The notes under the pieces: model-generated
What the model was told of the DNA's origin: nothing
The model's input: the letters and a program-made list of their open reading frames with translations, nothing else
The model's database searches: none
In this document: positions 1 to 7,186 of the stretch, piece after piece
Numbering within the stretch: the stretch's first letter is position 1
Layout: each line of letters opens with the position of its first letter
Made by a program: the position numbers and the translations under genes
DNA from: a virus
IMG/VR virus record: IMGVR_UViG_3300042485_000700
Location: 1-20,231 of that record
Length of the DNA: 20,231 bases
Direction: 5' to 3' (one strand)

Positions 1-111
1 GCCGACGTGGTATTCCAGCGGTTCCATCAGCTTGACGACTTGACGGCCCCCTCGCATCTTGCGGGGAACCTCGCGCACAGCGAAGGATTCAGTGATGCGA
101 GCCGGAGTCAC
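1..111 (-). CDS. DUF1353-like phage protein, 5' part only (runs off left edge)
   Basis: The minus-strand frame opens with GTG at 111-109 and stays open for 37 codons to the window edge. The GTG overlaps the endolysin TGA (GTGA), and GGAG lies five bases upstream (117-120), a good ribosome site. The fragment begins MTPARITESFAVREV and ends VVKLMEPLEYHVG. The LMEPLEYHVG stretch resembles the N-terminal part of DUF1353 (PF07087) proteins, where a LLEPF/LxY segment precedes a VPAGFxTDFAS motif. That diagnostic motif would lie outside the window, so the family call is inference from pattern memory. DUF1353 proteins are common near phage lysis genes and have no well-established function. Confidence 0.5.
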   Translation of the reverse strand, partial: MTPARITESFAVREVPRKMRGGRQVVKLMEPLEYHVG

Positions 112-752
112 GCCCACTCCAATGCCTGCTTTGTCACTTCATCCAGACGCCGCATCCAGCCCCTGCCAAACGTGGCAAAAGTTGAGAGCGAACGATAAAA
201 CTCCTCGCGCCTGTCGTCCATCTTGGCGATGATTTCCGTGGCGCTGGTAGCCTTGACCCGTTCTAGTGTCTTTGGGCCTATCACCCCATCCGCATCGGCC
301 CCCACGGCCCCCTGAAGGAACTTGGCGGCCCTTGACGGCCCACTGTTCACGGCAAGGTCAAACACCATCAAATCAACGCCAGCCGGAAGATCATCCCCGC
401 GAACCTTGTCCCAATAGCCGACGCGGTAGATGGCCTCCAGATCATCATCGGAGATGTTCCGCAGCTCGTCCTTCGTGACCGCGCGGCCTTTGTATTCACG
501 AAAGACGGCAATGGTGACGCCCTTCATGGTTGCCCCACCAGGGTCTTTCGGATGATCGGCCCAGCCGCCTTCATGCTTCAGGACTTCCGCAAGGCAGCGC
601 TTGAACCGGGCGTCTGTCGTAAGCGGTGATGCAGAGACCTCGCTAGGCGCTACAGACACGCCTAGTGCCTTGTTGATCAGGGCCACATCATCGCCGGTCA
701 GGGGAGCGCCCTTGACCTCTCTGATCGCATCAAAAAGCGCCTTGTGGGTCAC
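108..752 (-). CDS. GH108-family endolysin (N-acetylmuramidase)
   Basis: This is the phage lysozyme that cuts the glycan strands of peptidoglycan after the holin opens the inner membrane. I choose GTG at 752 because it overlaps the holin stop as GTGA and has GGGGAG (761-766) eight bases upstream. That gives 214 residues; a longer frame reaching 839 would start inside the holin with a Cys/His-rich unrelated stretch. Residues 50-80 carry the GH108 signature, with LKHEGGWADHPKDPGG at 58-73 and the expected catalytic Glu at 61. The C-terminal half (VFDLAVNSGP, then GVIGPKTL) matches the PG_binding_3 domain that usually follows GH108. A roughly 40-residue N-terminal extension precedes the catalytic domain. 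No signal peptide is visible, so release should depend on a holin. Confidence 0.9.
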   Translation of the reverse strand: MTHKALFDAIREVKGAPLTGDDVALINKALGVSVAPSEVSASPLTTDARFKRCLAEVLKHEGGWADHPKDPGGATMKGVTIAVFREYKGRAVTKDELRNISDDDLEAIYRVGYWDKVRGDDLPAGVDLMVFDLAVNSGPSRAAKFLQGAVGADADGVIGPKTLERVKATSATEIIAKMDDRREEFYRSLSTFATFGRGWMRRLDEVTKQALEWA

Positions 753-979
753 TTCATCAACTCCCCGATCACATTCATGATCTGCGGCATGAACATGCCA
801 ATCACAGCACCGCCGCCAGCAGCAGCGCCCGTTAGCCAAAGGATTTTTTTCTGGTTGGAAAGCGTAATCGCCCTCACTTCAAGAAACTCCTCACGGGTGA
901 CGTGATCGAGTTCCAAATCTCGCACGTCATCTTTGAGGTTTCTTACGTCGGCGGCGACGGCGGGAAGACTCTCCGACAT
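749..979 (-). CDS. XhlA-like small membrane protein, holin candidate
   Basis: This 76-residue protein has a charged helical N-terminus (about 5-40, likely coiled coil, with an alternating VRNLKDDVRDLELDHVTREEF pattern broken by charged residues). One hydrophobic segment follows at about 46-72. This is the layout of the hemolysin XhlA family (PF10779), which acts as a holin or holin partner. The gene overlaps the upstream membrane-protein gene as TGATG and the endolysin as GTGA, so translation is probably coupled. Position directly before the endolysin supports a role in membrane permeabilisation. A run of seven A residues occurs in its coding strand just before the membrane segment. Family assignment is by layout and motif feel rather than alignment. 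Confidence 0.65.
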   Translation of the reverse strand: MSESLPAVAADVRNLKDDVRDLELDHVTREEFLEVRAITLSNQKKILWLTGAAAGGGAVIGMFMPQIMNVIGELMK

Positions 980-1467
980 CAGCCATGCCCGACACGATAA
1001 AGCCGCCAGCGATCAAGCAGGCCACTGAAAGCAACAGCCAGTGCATGACTGATTCCCACACTACCCATCGTGACAAGCTGAAGACCGAAAGCGACATTCA
1101 TCATTACCGCATAGACATAGATGGAATGTTGCGTGGCCTCTCCGACCTGCAAAACGTGGAAGAACGCGACGTGTGAAATAAGCTGGAAAACCAGAAGCGC
1201 GCTGATAACAGGCTTCCACCAACTGCGCTCTTTATACCATGACCTCGCGACCATTCCCAAAAGAACAAGGTCGATCACGGGCCAAAGCATCACGCCTGCC
1301 GGGAACCCATAGACCTCGACCAGCGTATTACTCAGCGCATAGGCCATGCAGAACATGACCGACACACCAACCGCATCCGCAAACCGTGGCTTTGCGTGAG
1401 CCGCAGCCCATGCGTTTACCGCATAGGTCGCCAGACACCAGAGGCCGAAGATTTCGCGCAAGTCCAT
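979..1467 (-). CDS. Multi-pass integral membrane protein of the lysis block
   Basis: The 162-residue product is strongly hydrophobic, with four to five likely membrane spans at roughly 5-23, 30-50, 55-76, 84-106 and 115-140. Short charged loops separate them (for example RSWYKERSWW at about 75-84). I do not recognise a family. The gene starts with ATG at 1467, overlapping the previous stop by one base (TAATG), and its own stop overlaps the holin candidate start (TGATG). Sitting between a coiled-coil protein and the XhlA-like protein suggests a role in the inner membrane during lysis or superinfection control, for example a second holin or antiholin. That role is inference from position only. 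Confidence 0.75.
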   Translation of the reverse strand: MDLREIFGLWCLATYAVNAWAAAHAKPRFADAVGVSVMFCMAYALSNTLVEVYGFPAGVMLWPVIDLVLLGMVARSWYKERSWWKPVISALLVFQLISHVAFFHVLQVGEATQHSIYVYAVMMNVAFGLQLVTMGSVGISHALAVAFSGLLDRWRLYRVGHG

Positions 1468-1712
1468 TACGGCACCGGGTCAACAGGCTTGTCAGGAGCA
1501 TCTACCGGAGGCTTGTTCGTGCCACCAGAGAACGCAACGACGTTATCGGAGGGATGTGCCTCGCAATAGGCCGCTTGGGCTTCCTCTAGCAGCTTATGCA
1601 GCTTGCGGGTCGCGCGGACGACACGCTTTGAGGCGCGCTTCACGTCCTCCGACGCCTCCTCTAGCTCGGTTACAGCGTCGCCAATGGCGTTGATGTAATG
1701 TTGCGCGGTCAT
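1467..1712 (-). CDS. Small coiled-coil protein of unknown function
   Basis: This 81-residue protein has a long charged helix (about 8-50, rich in E, K, R and A, pattern AVTELEEASEDVKRASKRVV) predicted by eye as coiled coil. A proline-rich, flexible C-terminus follows (PPVDAPDKPVDPVP). No signal peptide or membrane segment is visible. The start ATG at 1712 has only a weak ribosome site (AAAGG about 13 bases upstream). The stop overlaps the downstream membrane-protein gene as TAATG, which supports expression as part of the lysis block. It could be a partner of a membrane lysis protein, but nothing in the sequence shows that directly. Confidence 0.65.
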   Translation of the reverse strand: MTAQHYINAIGDAVTELEEASEDVKRASKRVVRATRKLHKLLEEAQAAYCEAHPSDNVVAFSGGTNKPPVDAPDKPVDPVP

Positions 1713-1744
1713 GGTCTGATAGTGCCTTTCGTTGCCTGATTTGC

Positions 1745-2140
1745 CTAGTGTTCGTGGCTAAATGACCATCCCAGAACGTGTCCGCCTTCATGGGCCTTGA
1801 TGGACCCGCAATAGCTTGTGTCGTTGCGGACCAAATCGGCGACGTTGATCGTTTCGCGCTGCGCCATCGGGCGACCCGTGGGGCTGCACTGGACGGGCAT
1901 GAATATGATTCTGAGGCGAGTGTGATAGCAGGCCACCGATTGCCGTCCGCACCATTCCTGAAGCAACGGGCGCTCCGCATAGGAAACATTCACCGTCACC
2001 GTTCCCTGATAGCGACCGGGAGGCATATCACGCCACGTTCCACGGTCAGACGCTTTCGCAGGAACGGCAATGCAGATCATACCCCACACGGCGAGCGTGG
2101 CGACGATCAGGACGGATGCGAGTTTCAGGGCGTTTTTCAT
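1745..2140 (-). CDS. Secreted protein with HExxHxxGWxxxH zinc-metallopeptidase-like motif
   Basis: The 131-residue product begins with a typical signal peptide: MKNALK, a hydrophobic core at about 8-26, and a likely cleavage site after VPAKA at 30. Near the C-terminus is KAHEGGHVLGWSFSHEH (residues 115-131). This contains HExxH (H117, E118, H121), then G124, W125 and H129. HExxHxxG is the zinc-binding core of metzincin-type peptidases, and I recall an HExxHxNGWxxxH variant in small secreted proteobacterial and phage proteins. Cysteines at 64, 71, 85 and 111 could form disulfides outside the cytoplasm. The location upstream of the lysis genes suggests an envelope role. At about 100 mature residues it is short for a protease, so activity is uncertain. 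Confidence 0.75.
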   Translation of the reverse strand: MKNALKLASVLIVATLAVWGMICIAVPAKASDRGTWRDMPPGRYQGTVTVNVSYAERPLLQEWCGRQSVACYHTRLRIIFMPVQCSPTGRPMAQRETINVADLVRNDTSYCGSIKAHEGGHVLGWSFSHEH

Positions 2141-2150
2141 GTCATGACAT
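2139..2150. promoter_or_regulatory. 12-bp perfect palindrome ATGTCATGACAT at the start of the secreted-protein gene
   Basis: ATGTCATGACAT is self-complementary and covers the ATG of the secreted-protein gene. A further copy of TGTCAT lies at 2165-2170, so on the minus strand CATGACA and TGTCATG could also pair with a 15-base loop. There is no clear Shine-Dalgarno in this 32-base gap. It may be an operator-like site or a weak hairpin affecting translation, or chance. Confidence 0.3.
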
Positions 2151-2172
2151 TATTTTGGACTGGCTGTCATGT

Positions 2173-2931
2173 CTAGCGAGGCGGCGCGTTCTTGTAGGGA
2201 TGGCTTGCGGGAAGATTGCCTTGCAAGCCCCACTTCCACGCCAGGTATCCGGTGATCCGGTCGCGGGTGTCGGCTGACGGCGACCGCACGATCAGCATTT
2301 CCCCGAGGCGCAGGGCGGCGAAACGCCCTGTGGCCGTTGCTCCCAGCATGACGTTGAACGCTCCGGCCGGAATGCCAACAGTGCCCGCATCGCCCGTCAG
2401 CGCGGCGGCTCCGCCGTCACGGCGCAAGGCGGAACTTGCGCCGTTGTAGAAGTCCTCGCGAATGGCGGCTCCAGCGGTGTAGGGACCAGCGCCCGACAGG
2501 ACCGCACCGGCGAACATTGACCACACAGTGCCACCGCTCGCCCGATAGCCGACAGGCCCGGCGGGGTCCGTCGCGCCGCGATACAGGTTCGCGTCGGTCA
2601 CGCCGCCTGTATAGTTCGACAGGACCATGAACACGGCCATCGGCTGCGCCACGGCGGCGAGGGTTCCTTGCAGGAAATCCGTCGTGCCGTCCGACGTGAT
2701 CGCCGGGCGCTGGCCATCAAAGCCTGTTGCCGAGTAGGCGGGCTGGGCAGGCCCAGGGAATTGATCCCAACTGCTGCCGTCCACGCCCTTGTTGCGCCAT
2801 GCAGACACCGCGCCGCTCGAATGCGTGATCGTCGCAGCGTCGGCGGCGTCCAGCCAAAGAGCCGTAGACGCAACAATCCGGTTGGGCGTCCAGAGGCCGT
2901 TTAGCGTCACATATTGAACCGACCGTCTCAC
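2173..2931 (-). CDS. Concanavalin/LamG-like lectin-domain tail protein, receptor-binding candidate
   Basis: The 252-residue protein starts at a GTG (2931-2929) that overlaps the upstream stop (GTGA). Near the N-terminus is ALWLDAADAATIT (24-36), followed by SAWRNKG and later FDGQRPAI with DGTTDFL. This series is typical of phage and bacterial proteins with a concanavalin-like jelly-roll domain. The C-terminus reads DRITGYLAWKWGLQ, ending in HPYKNAPPR, a hallmark ending of these lectin-like proteins. Such domains bind sugars on the host surface in tail fibres or appendages. It sits after the ejection genes and next to another beta-rich structural gene, so a receptor-binding or adhesion role is likely but inferred. 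Confidence 0.75.
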   Translation of the reverse strand: MRRSVQYVTLNGLWTPNRIVASTALWLDAADAATITHSSGAVSAWRNKGVDGSSWDQFPGPAQPAYSATGFDGQRPAITSDGTTDFLQGTLAAVAQPMAVFMVLSNYTGGVTDANLYRGATDPAGPVGYRASGGTVWSMFAGAVLSGAGPYTAGAAIREDFYNGASSALRRDGGAAALTGDAGTVGIPAGAFNVMLGATATGRFAALRLGEMLIVRSPSADTRDRITGYLAWKWGLQGNLPASHPYKNAPPR

Positions 2932-3470
2932 GCGGAAAGAGCCGTCAGGGTAACAACGCGAGCCGCAGCCGTAGCCGTGAAGGCCCCATTGGTTACGAGA
3001 TAGCCGAAGAGAGAGCCGCCGGATGGAACAGTGATCTGTTTCGTAAGGCCGGTCTGTTCAACCCAAAGCGTATCGCCAACGTCAACCACAGTCCCAAGCT
3101 GGATTGCGCCGACGTAGCTTGCGCGGTCGCCCGAGGGAAGATTCCAGGCGGCATTGTCAACCAAGGCGGACGGCGGCGTGACGGTGTAGAGTTGCAGGGT
3201 GTAGCTTGTCTCACCGGATTGAACGGCGTTCACATCAACACGCAGACCGGTATTCGTGATCAGGATAGCCCCGCCACCCGAAGGCCCGATGTTAGAGAAC
3301 TGGACCGCGCCCTGCATAATGTCGCCAGCCGCATAAGCAGCCGCCGCAGGCGTGAAGGTGCCAGACGACAGGAAGCCGCCGCTAGAGACAAGCGTGCCGT
3401 CTGCATTGATTTGCTGGACGGTGAAGTCCACCTCTCTCTGAGGTGAGTTTAGGGGAAGCGAACGGGCCAT
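2928..3470 (-). CDS. Beta-rich structural protein, probable tail/fibre component
   Basis: The 180-residue product is rich in Ser, Thr, Gly, Ala and Val and poor in Lys and Cys, with repeated short strand-like stretches (AILITNTGLRVDV, SYTLQLYTVTP, TLWVEQTG). This resembles phage virion proteins of beta-sandwich type, but I do not recognise a named family. The ATG at 3470 has AAGGA seven bases upstream, the best ribosome site in this part of the operon. The stop overlaps the GTG of the lectin-like gene, so the two are probably coupled and may form one appendage. Confidence 0.75.
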   Translation of the reverse strand: MARSLPLNSPQREVDFTVQQINADGTLVSSGGFLSSGTFTPAAAAYAAGDIMQGAVQFSNIGPSGGGAILITNTGLRVDVNAVQSGETSYTLQLYTVTPPSALVDNAAWNLPSGDRASYVGAIQLGTVVDVGDTLWVEQTGLTKQITVPSGGSLFGYLVTNGAFTATAAARVVTLTALSA

Positions 3471-3586
3471 GTCAGGTTCCTTTCAGGCCGATGATAGCAG
3501 AAGACGAGGCGGAACGCATTACTAGGTTCTCTCGGGGTTATGGAGTAGAATGGGCGTTATGATCAGACTTGTGATGATTGCCGCCA
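3471..3586. other. 116-bp gap between ejection protein and structural gene
   Basis: This is one of the longest minus-strand gaps in the operon. It holds the Shine-Dalgarno of the structural gene that starts at 3470 and the first 37 bases of a plus-strand ORF (3550 onward). I see no convincing -35/-10 pair or terminator hairpin on either strand. Confidence 0.5.
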
Positions 3587-3840
3587 TTATCGCTGTCCCG
3601 TTCGGAGGTCAGTGGGCGCAAGCGGGACTGGTAGCCCTTGCGGCCTTACTGGTATTTGCGGAGATGCGAGAGAAGGAACGGGCTGAGGCGCGGGAGAAGA
3701 TTGCTCTTGATCGCGCAGAACAGTCTGAATGGCTTCTTCGTAGTATGGCCGAAGCGCTGGGTTACGCCCGGCAAGCCTCGAAAGCTCTCCCAGCGCCGCC
3801 CAACGCTGACGAACGTCCGTATTCCGATAAATGGCATTGA
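3550..3840 (+). CDS. Possible plus-strand small membrane protein antisense to the ejection protein 3' end
   Basis: The 96-residue ORF would encode hydrophobic spans at about 4-17 and 24-37, then a charged helix (EMREKERAEAREKIALDRAE, about 38-57) and a flexible proline-rich tail. This is a sensible small membrane-protein layout. GGAG lies four bases before the ATG, slightly close; an alternative ATG is at 3559. From the minus-strand stop at 3587 through about 3750, I counted GC at plus-frame codon positions 1, 2 and 3 as roughly 76, 45 and 56%. That is a coding-like pattern, whereas the overlapping minus frame would have its lowest GC at its third position, unlike its upstream part. The overlap of about 250 bases with a gene on the other strand is unusual, so it may still be a shadow. 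I recognise no family. Confidence 0.45.
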   Translation: MGVMIRLVMIAAIIAVPFGGQWAQAGLVALAALLVFAEMREKERAEAREKIALDRAEQSEWLLRSMAEALGYARQASKALPAPPNADERPYSDKWH

Positions 3841-5836
3841 TCGCAATCTGCGCGGGCTTGGAATAAAGCAGCGTTGCGGCCACTGTCGGAATGGCAATTA
3901 CCGGATTGACGACGCTACCGCCTAGCAAGCCCGCGCCGATAATCGCGCGCTGACCTGAGCCGGTGTTGCCAATGGTCGGGGCGAGAACGTCAACGGCAAG
4001 GTCCGTCGTTTCCTGAAGGCGACCTTCGCCAGTCTCATAGGCTCGCCCGTTCTGCCTTGCCAAAACGCTGTTAAGCTGGCTTGGCGTAAACATTTGTTCT
4101 TGAACCGCCGTCTGCGGGTTTCGGGCCGCAGAGCGAATGCGCTCAAAGTTCGCATATGCCGCATCAGCAGCGCGCTTCTGTTTAAGCGAGCCGGGTTGCG
4201 CGCGTTCCAGTGCATCCTCAAACGCCCCTCGCACCTGACGAAGCGGCGTCTGAAGCTCTGTCGGAGCCTCGTTAATCATGCGAGACAGGTCGGAGTCGAT
4301 CCGCTTCCATTCCAGCCCATTGATCGGGCCGGAAAAGCGCTTACGAAGGTCGGCGGTCAAGTCAGACAGGCGCTCACGCGATGCGCGCGACAAGGTGCGC
4401 GGCGAGATAAGGCTTCCAATCTGCTGTTGCCACGTCGCGTCAGGCGCGACCGTAATCGGCAAAAGCAAGTTGTTATAGAAAGCCGAAATCATGTTAGCCC
4501 CGGCCTTAATGGCCTCTCGCCCCCTGACGTTCTCGGGGAGTTGCTGGCCGATGGGAGCTAGGGCCTCATTGCTTATCGCACGATCAAAGCCCTCAATGCC
4601 GCGATTGCGAGCGCCTTGAACAAAGGGAAGCATTCCCGCCGCGACATCCTCCACGGCGCGAGCGCTTGACCCGACACCAGGAATGTCCGCCACCATTTGC
4701 CCCGGCGTCAGGGGAACGCCCATGCGGGAAAGCTGACGCGGACGAGAGGCTTGACCGGTCCCTGCGCGGGAAGCCGCACCAAACGCGCGTTGTGCCGCAC
4801 TATCCAGAACGCCCATCGTTCCGGCTCCAACGACGCCAGACGTAAATACATCGGCGGCGCGTTCTCCGAAGTCGCCCTCAGAGTTAAGAAGGCCAGACGC
4901 CATGCCGGTTCCAGCCCCAACGCCCGCCGCACGTCCAAGGCGTTCCGCGCCCTGCGCCCCGGCGACGTAATCACCCGCACCCTTCATGCCGGGCGTGAAC
5001 AAGCCGCCAAGCATTTGATAGCCGAAGTTCTGGACAGGGTTTTCTCGCGCGTAGCGGTCCATGGTGTCGCGCATGGCGTCTCGGCCCGCTTGGCTTGCAA
5101 GGCCAGCGTCGCCCCCTCGCGCCAGCGCATCGACATAAGAAACCGCGCCAGTTACCCACGGAACGGCACCGCGCCCACCCAAGGTCTGCCCAGCCAGCAC
5201 CGCCGCAAGCTCGTTAGGGACCGCCTGCGCTCCCCCGAGGGCGCGGGCATATTCCGCCTGATACGCGGGATCGGCGCGGCGCTGAATAAGGCGCTCGCGT
5301 TCCCTTTGAGACTTACGCTGATCGGTTTCCCATTGCTCACGGGTTCCCAAGTCGCGGCCCGAGGAATCAAAGATACGCCCGCCGCGCTCTACGACGCCCT
5401 CGTCAATCGTGACCTCGATTGGCTCAGACTCTCCGGTCGGCCACCATTGCCCGCCGTCAAAGACCATGCGCTCGCCGGTCTGCGGATTTGTCGCCGTCTG
5501 AAGCTGCGCGTCCTCTACAGTGCCGGAATCATACCCAGCCAACGGGCTAACCTGCCCGCCCTCATAAGCGATCTGCTCGTCAGCAAGGCTAATGGCTCGA
5601 TCCATATCCCCATACTGGGAATACAGCGCCTCAATGCGCTCCTCACGGCTTAGTGCGCCGCTGTCTGATACCATAGGGGCGGCGGGGGCCACAGGCGCGG
5701 CTTGCTGGCGCGGGGCGGTCGCTGCCCTTTGCTGAGTCTGGGGGGCGGCTTGGCGAACGGGAGCAATAGGCACCCACGTTTCGCCATTCCACTGAACGCG
5801 CTCGCCGGTTTGGGGGTTGGTTGCTGTCTGGGGCAT
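3587..5836 (-). CDS. Large internal virion / DNA-ejection protein candidate
   Basis: This 749-residue protein is the last and largest of three adjacent genes in the place where podoviruses encode ejected internal proteins (compare P22 gp7, gp20, gp16). The N-terminus carries two copies of a QTATNPQTGER...W.P motif (about 2-24 and 112-134), separated by a Gln/Ala/Pro-rich linker. A Gly/Ala-rich middle (about 290-350) could be amphipathic or membrane-active. Helical segments follow, then a hydrophobic stretch near 635-665 (AIIGAGLLGGSVVNPVIAIP), and the protein ends in a proline-rich tail. The ATG at 5836 directly follows the stop of the previous gene. The function is inferred from order and composition. 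The last 250 bases overlap a plus-strand ORF, and the tail may be weakly constrained. Confidence 0.75.
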   Translation of the reverse strand: MPQTATNPQTGERVQWNGETWVPIAPVRQAAPQTQQRAATAPRQQAAPVAPAAPMVSDSGALSREERIEALYSQYGDMDRAISLADEQIAYEGGQVSPLAGYDSGTVEDAQLQTATNPQTGERMVFDGGQWWPTGESEPIEVTIDEGVVERGGRIFDSSGRDLGTREQWETDQRKSQRERERLIQRRADPAYQAEYARALGGAQAVPNELAAVLAGQTLGGRGAVPWVTGAVSYVDALARGGDAGLASQAGRDAMRDTMDRYARENPVQNFGYQMLGGLFTPGMKGAGDYVAGAQGAERLGRAAGVGAGTGMASGLLNSEGDFGERAADVFTSGVVGAGTMGVLDSAAQRAFGAASRAGTGQASRPRQLSRMGVPLTPGQMVADIPGVGSSARAVEDVAAGMLPFVQGARNRGIEGFDRAISNEALAPIGQQLPENVRGREAIKAGANMISAFYNNLLLPITVAPDATWQQQIGSLISPRTLSRASRERLSDLTADLRKRFSGPINGLEWKRIDSDLSRMINEAPTELQTPLRQVRGAFEDALERAQPGSLKQKRAADAAYANFERIRSAARNPQTAVQEQMFTPSQLNSVLARQNGRAYETGEGRLQETTDLAVDVLAPTIGNTGSGQRAIIGAGLLGGSVVNPVIAIPTVAATLLYSKPAQIAINAIYRNTDVRQRWAALGELSRLAGRNPALRPYYEEAIQTVLRDQEQSSPAPQPVPSLASPQIPVRPQGLPVPLAPTDLRTGQR
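5468..5830. repeat. Two diverged copies of a ~33-bp segment encoding the QTATNPQTGER motif
   Basis: Plus-strand positions 5468-5500 and 5798-5830 share gcgctcgccggt, then a similar stretch ending gtctg. They encode the same peptide motif twice in the N-terminal part of the 749-residue ejection protein. The copies differ at several bases, mostly in ways that keep the protein motif, so this is a protein-level repeat under selection rather than a recent DNA duplication. Confidence 0.7.
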
Positions 5837-7186
5837 CTAGTCCAACACAAATCCGGGTGGCGGCGGGGGGGCATTACGGCTAGACGGTGCGACCTGACCG
5901 CCCTCGCGGCGAGCGATGTCTCGCTCAAACACCGAGCGCGTGGACGTGCGCGAATCCTGGAAGCGTCGTAGAGCGCCCAAAACAACGCCCTCGTCACGAG
6001 TGCCGGACAGAATGGTGTTAAGTTCGCGAATGGCGTCCTGATCGGTCTGAACGCCAGTGTTCGCCTGAAGAATGGCGTTGCGAGCTTCCATCGCCCAATT
6101 TCGCAGCGCGTCGTAGTTAAGCGAGTTCTGATTGGAGAACCCGGCGGCGTTGCGGGCCGCAGACACAGTGTTTGCGATGGGGTTGAGGTTAAGCTCGCCC
6201 TGCATGATTTGACGCTCAATCTCTGCGGCGCGAGAAAGCGACGTATCAAGGGCCGCAATGCGGCCTTCGGCCTCCGCAATAGCCTTTTGGTCAGAATCGG
6301 ACATCGGGCGGGGAGCGGTATTCTGCGCGTAAAGCTGCCCATCACGATAGACCTGACCGCCGGGCGCGACATTGACCGTGTTCGCATTCAAAAGCGCGGC
6401 TTGCTCCGAAGGCGTCGGGCCACGCGAAGCAATGACCTCAACACCGTTTTCAGTGTCGCGAACGAGATCAGTCCCGAACTCTCGCGTTCTCGGGTTGCGG
6501 AAGACCTGACCGGTCCCGGCCACGCGCTGCGCGCCGCCCTCGGCAATCACCTGCGGGGAGTATTGTTGTGAAACCGCCTGCGTGAAAGCGTCAGGGTTCG
6601 TGGACGCCAGCCATGCCATACGCGGATCGGCGCGAATGTCTTCTGGCAAGGAAGCCATAGCCGCCTGTTGCTGGCGATACTGACCCAGCATGGTGGTGGC
6701 GGCCTCGATGTTACCCTGGCCGATCAAAAGCTCTATTTGCGAGCGGATGGGCGCGGGGATGTCGCTCACCGGAGACTGAGCCTGCATAGGCATAGGCGCG
6801 GCTGCGGGCGCAGCCTGACGCAATGCCGGAACGGCGGCGTTCATTCCGCCTTGCGCCATAGCGGATTGACCGCTTGCCGCTTGCGTGGGACTCATGCCGC
6901 GAAGGGCAGCGTTTAGGGCCTCTCGGGCTTGCGCCTGCTGTTGAGCGGCTTGGCGTGCCTCTTCTTGCGCCTGACGATCCGCCTGAATCTGACGCGCACG
7001 GCCTCCACCGTCGCTAATGTCCTGAAGCTGCGCGCCGAAGACGCCTAGGCGATCCACAAAGTTACCCTGACCGCGATTTTGGGCGAGGAAGTTTTGCACA
7101 CCACCCAGCAAGCCCTGTCGCGGGGCCTGCGGAGACACGCGGGGCAGGGCGTTCAGTTGGCTTTGGAACTGATCGAAGATACCCAT
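5837..7186 (-). CDS. Internal virion / DNA-ejection protein candidate
   Basis: The 449-residue protein begins MGIFDQFQSQLNALPR and is rich in Gln and Ala. It has a strongly helical, coiled-coil-like Q/A/R segment at about 83-115 and a second helical region at about 300-345. A proline-rich end (SSRNAPPPPPGFVLD) closes it. There is no signal peptide or evident enzyme motif. This composition and the position between two other such proteins fit an ejected internal virion protein (P22 gp20-like role), which is inference. The ATG overlaps the upstream stop by one base (TAATG) and its stop directly abuts the next ATG, so the three ejection genes are translationally linked. Confidence 0.7.
   Translation of the reverse strand: MGIFDQFQSQLNALPRVSPQAPRQGLLGGVQNFLAQNRGQGNFVDRLGVFGAQLQDISDGGGRARQIQADRQAQEEARQAAQQQAQAREALNAALRGMSPTQAASGQSAMAQGGMNAAVPALRQAAPAAAPMPMQAQSPVSDIPAPIRSQIELLIGQGNIEAATTMLGQYRQQQAAMASLPEDIRADPRMAWLASTNPDAFTQAVSQQYSPQVIAEGGAQRVAGTGQVFRNPRTREFGTDLVRDTENGVEVIASRGPTPSEQAALLNANTVNVAPGGQVYRDGQLYAQNTAPRPMSDSDQKAIAEAEGRIAALDTSLSRAAEIERQIMQGELNLNPIANTVSAARNAAGFSNQNSLNYDALRNWAMEARNAILQANTGVQTDQDAIRELNTILSGTRDEGVVLGALRRFQDSRTSTRSVFERDIARREGGQVAPSSRNAPPPPPGFVLD

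Noticed and set aside
108-839. Longer endolysin reading from 839
   Set aside because: The extra 29 residues lie inside the holin gene and look unrelated; GTG at 752 has a strong ribosome site and a GTGA junction.
4697-5653. Plus-strand open frame of 318 codons opposite the largest ejection protein
   Set aside because: Arg-rich shadow sequence without motifs; the minus-strand gene is supported by order, tight junctions and a protein-level repeat.
5650-6387. Minus-strand open frame of 245 codons overlapping two ejection genes in another frame
   Set aside because: Very Arg/Pro-rich, crosses a real gene junction, and lacks a ribosome site of its own.
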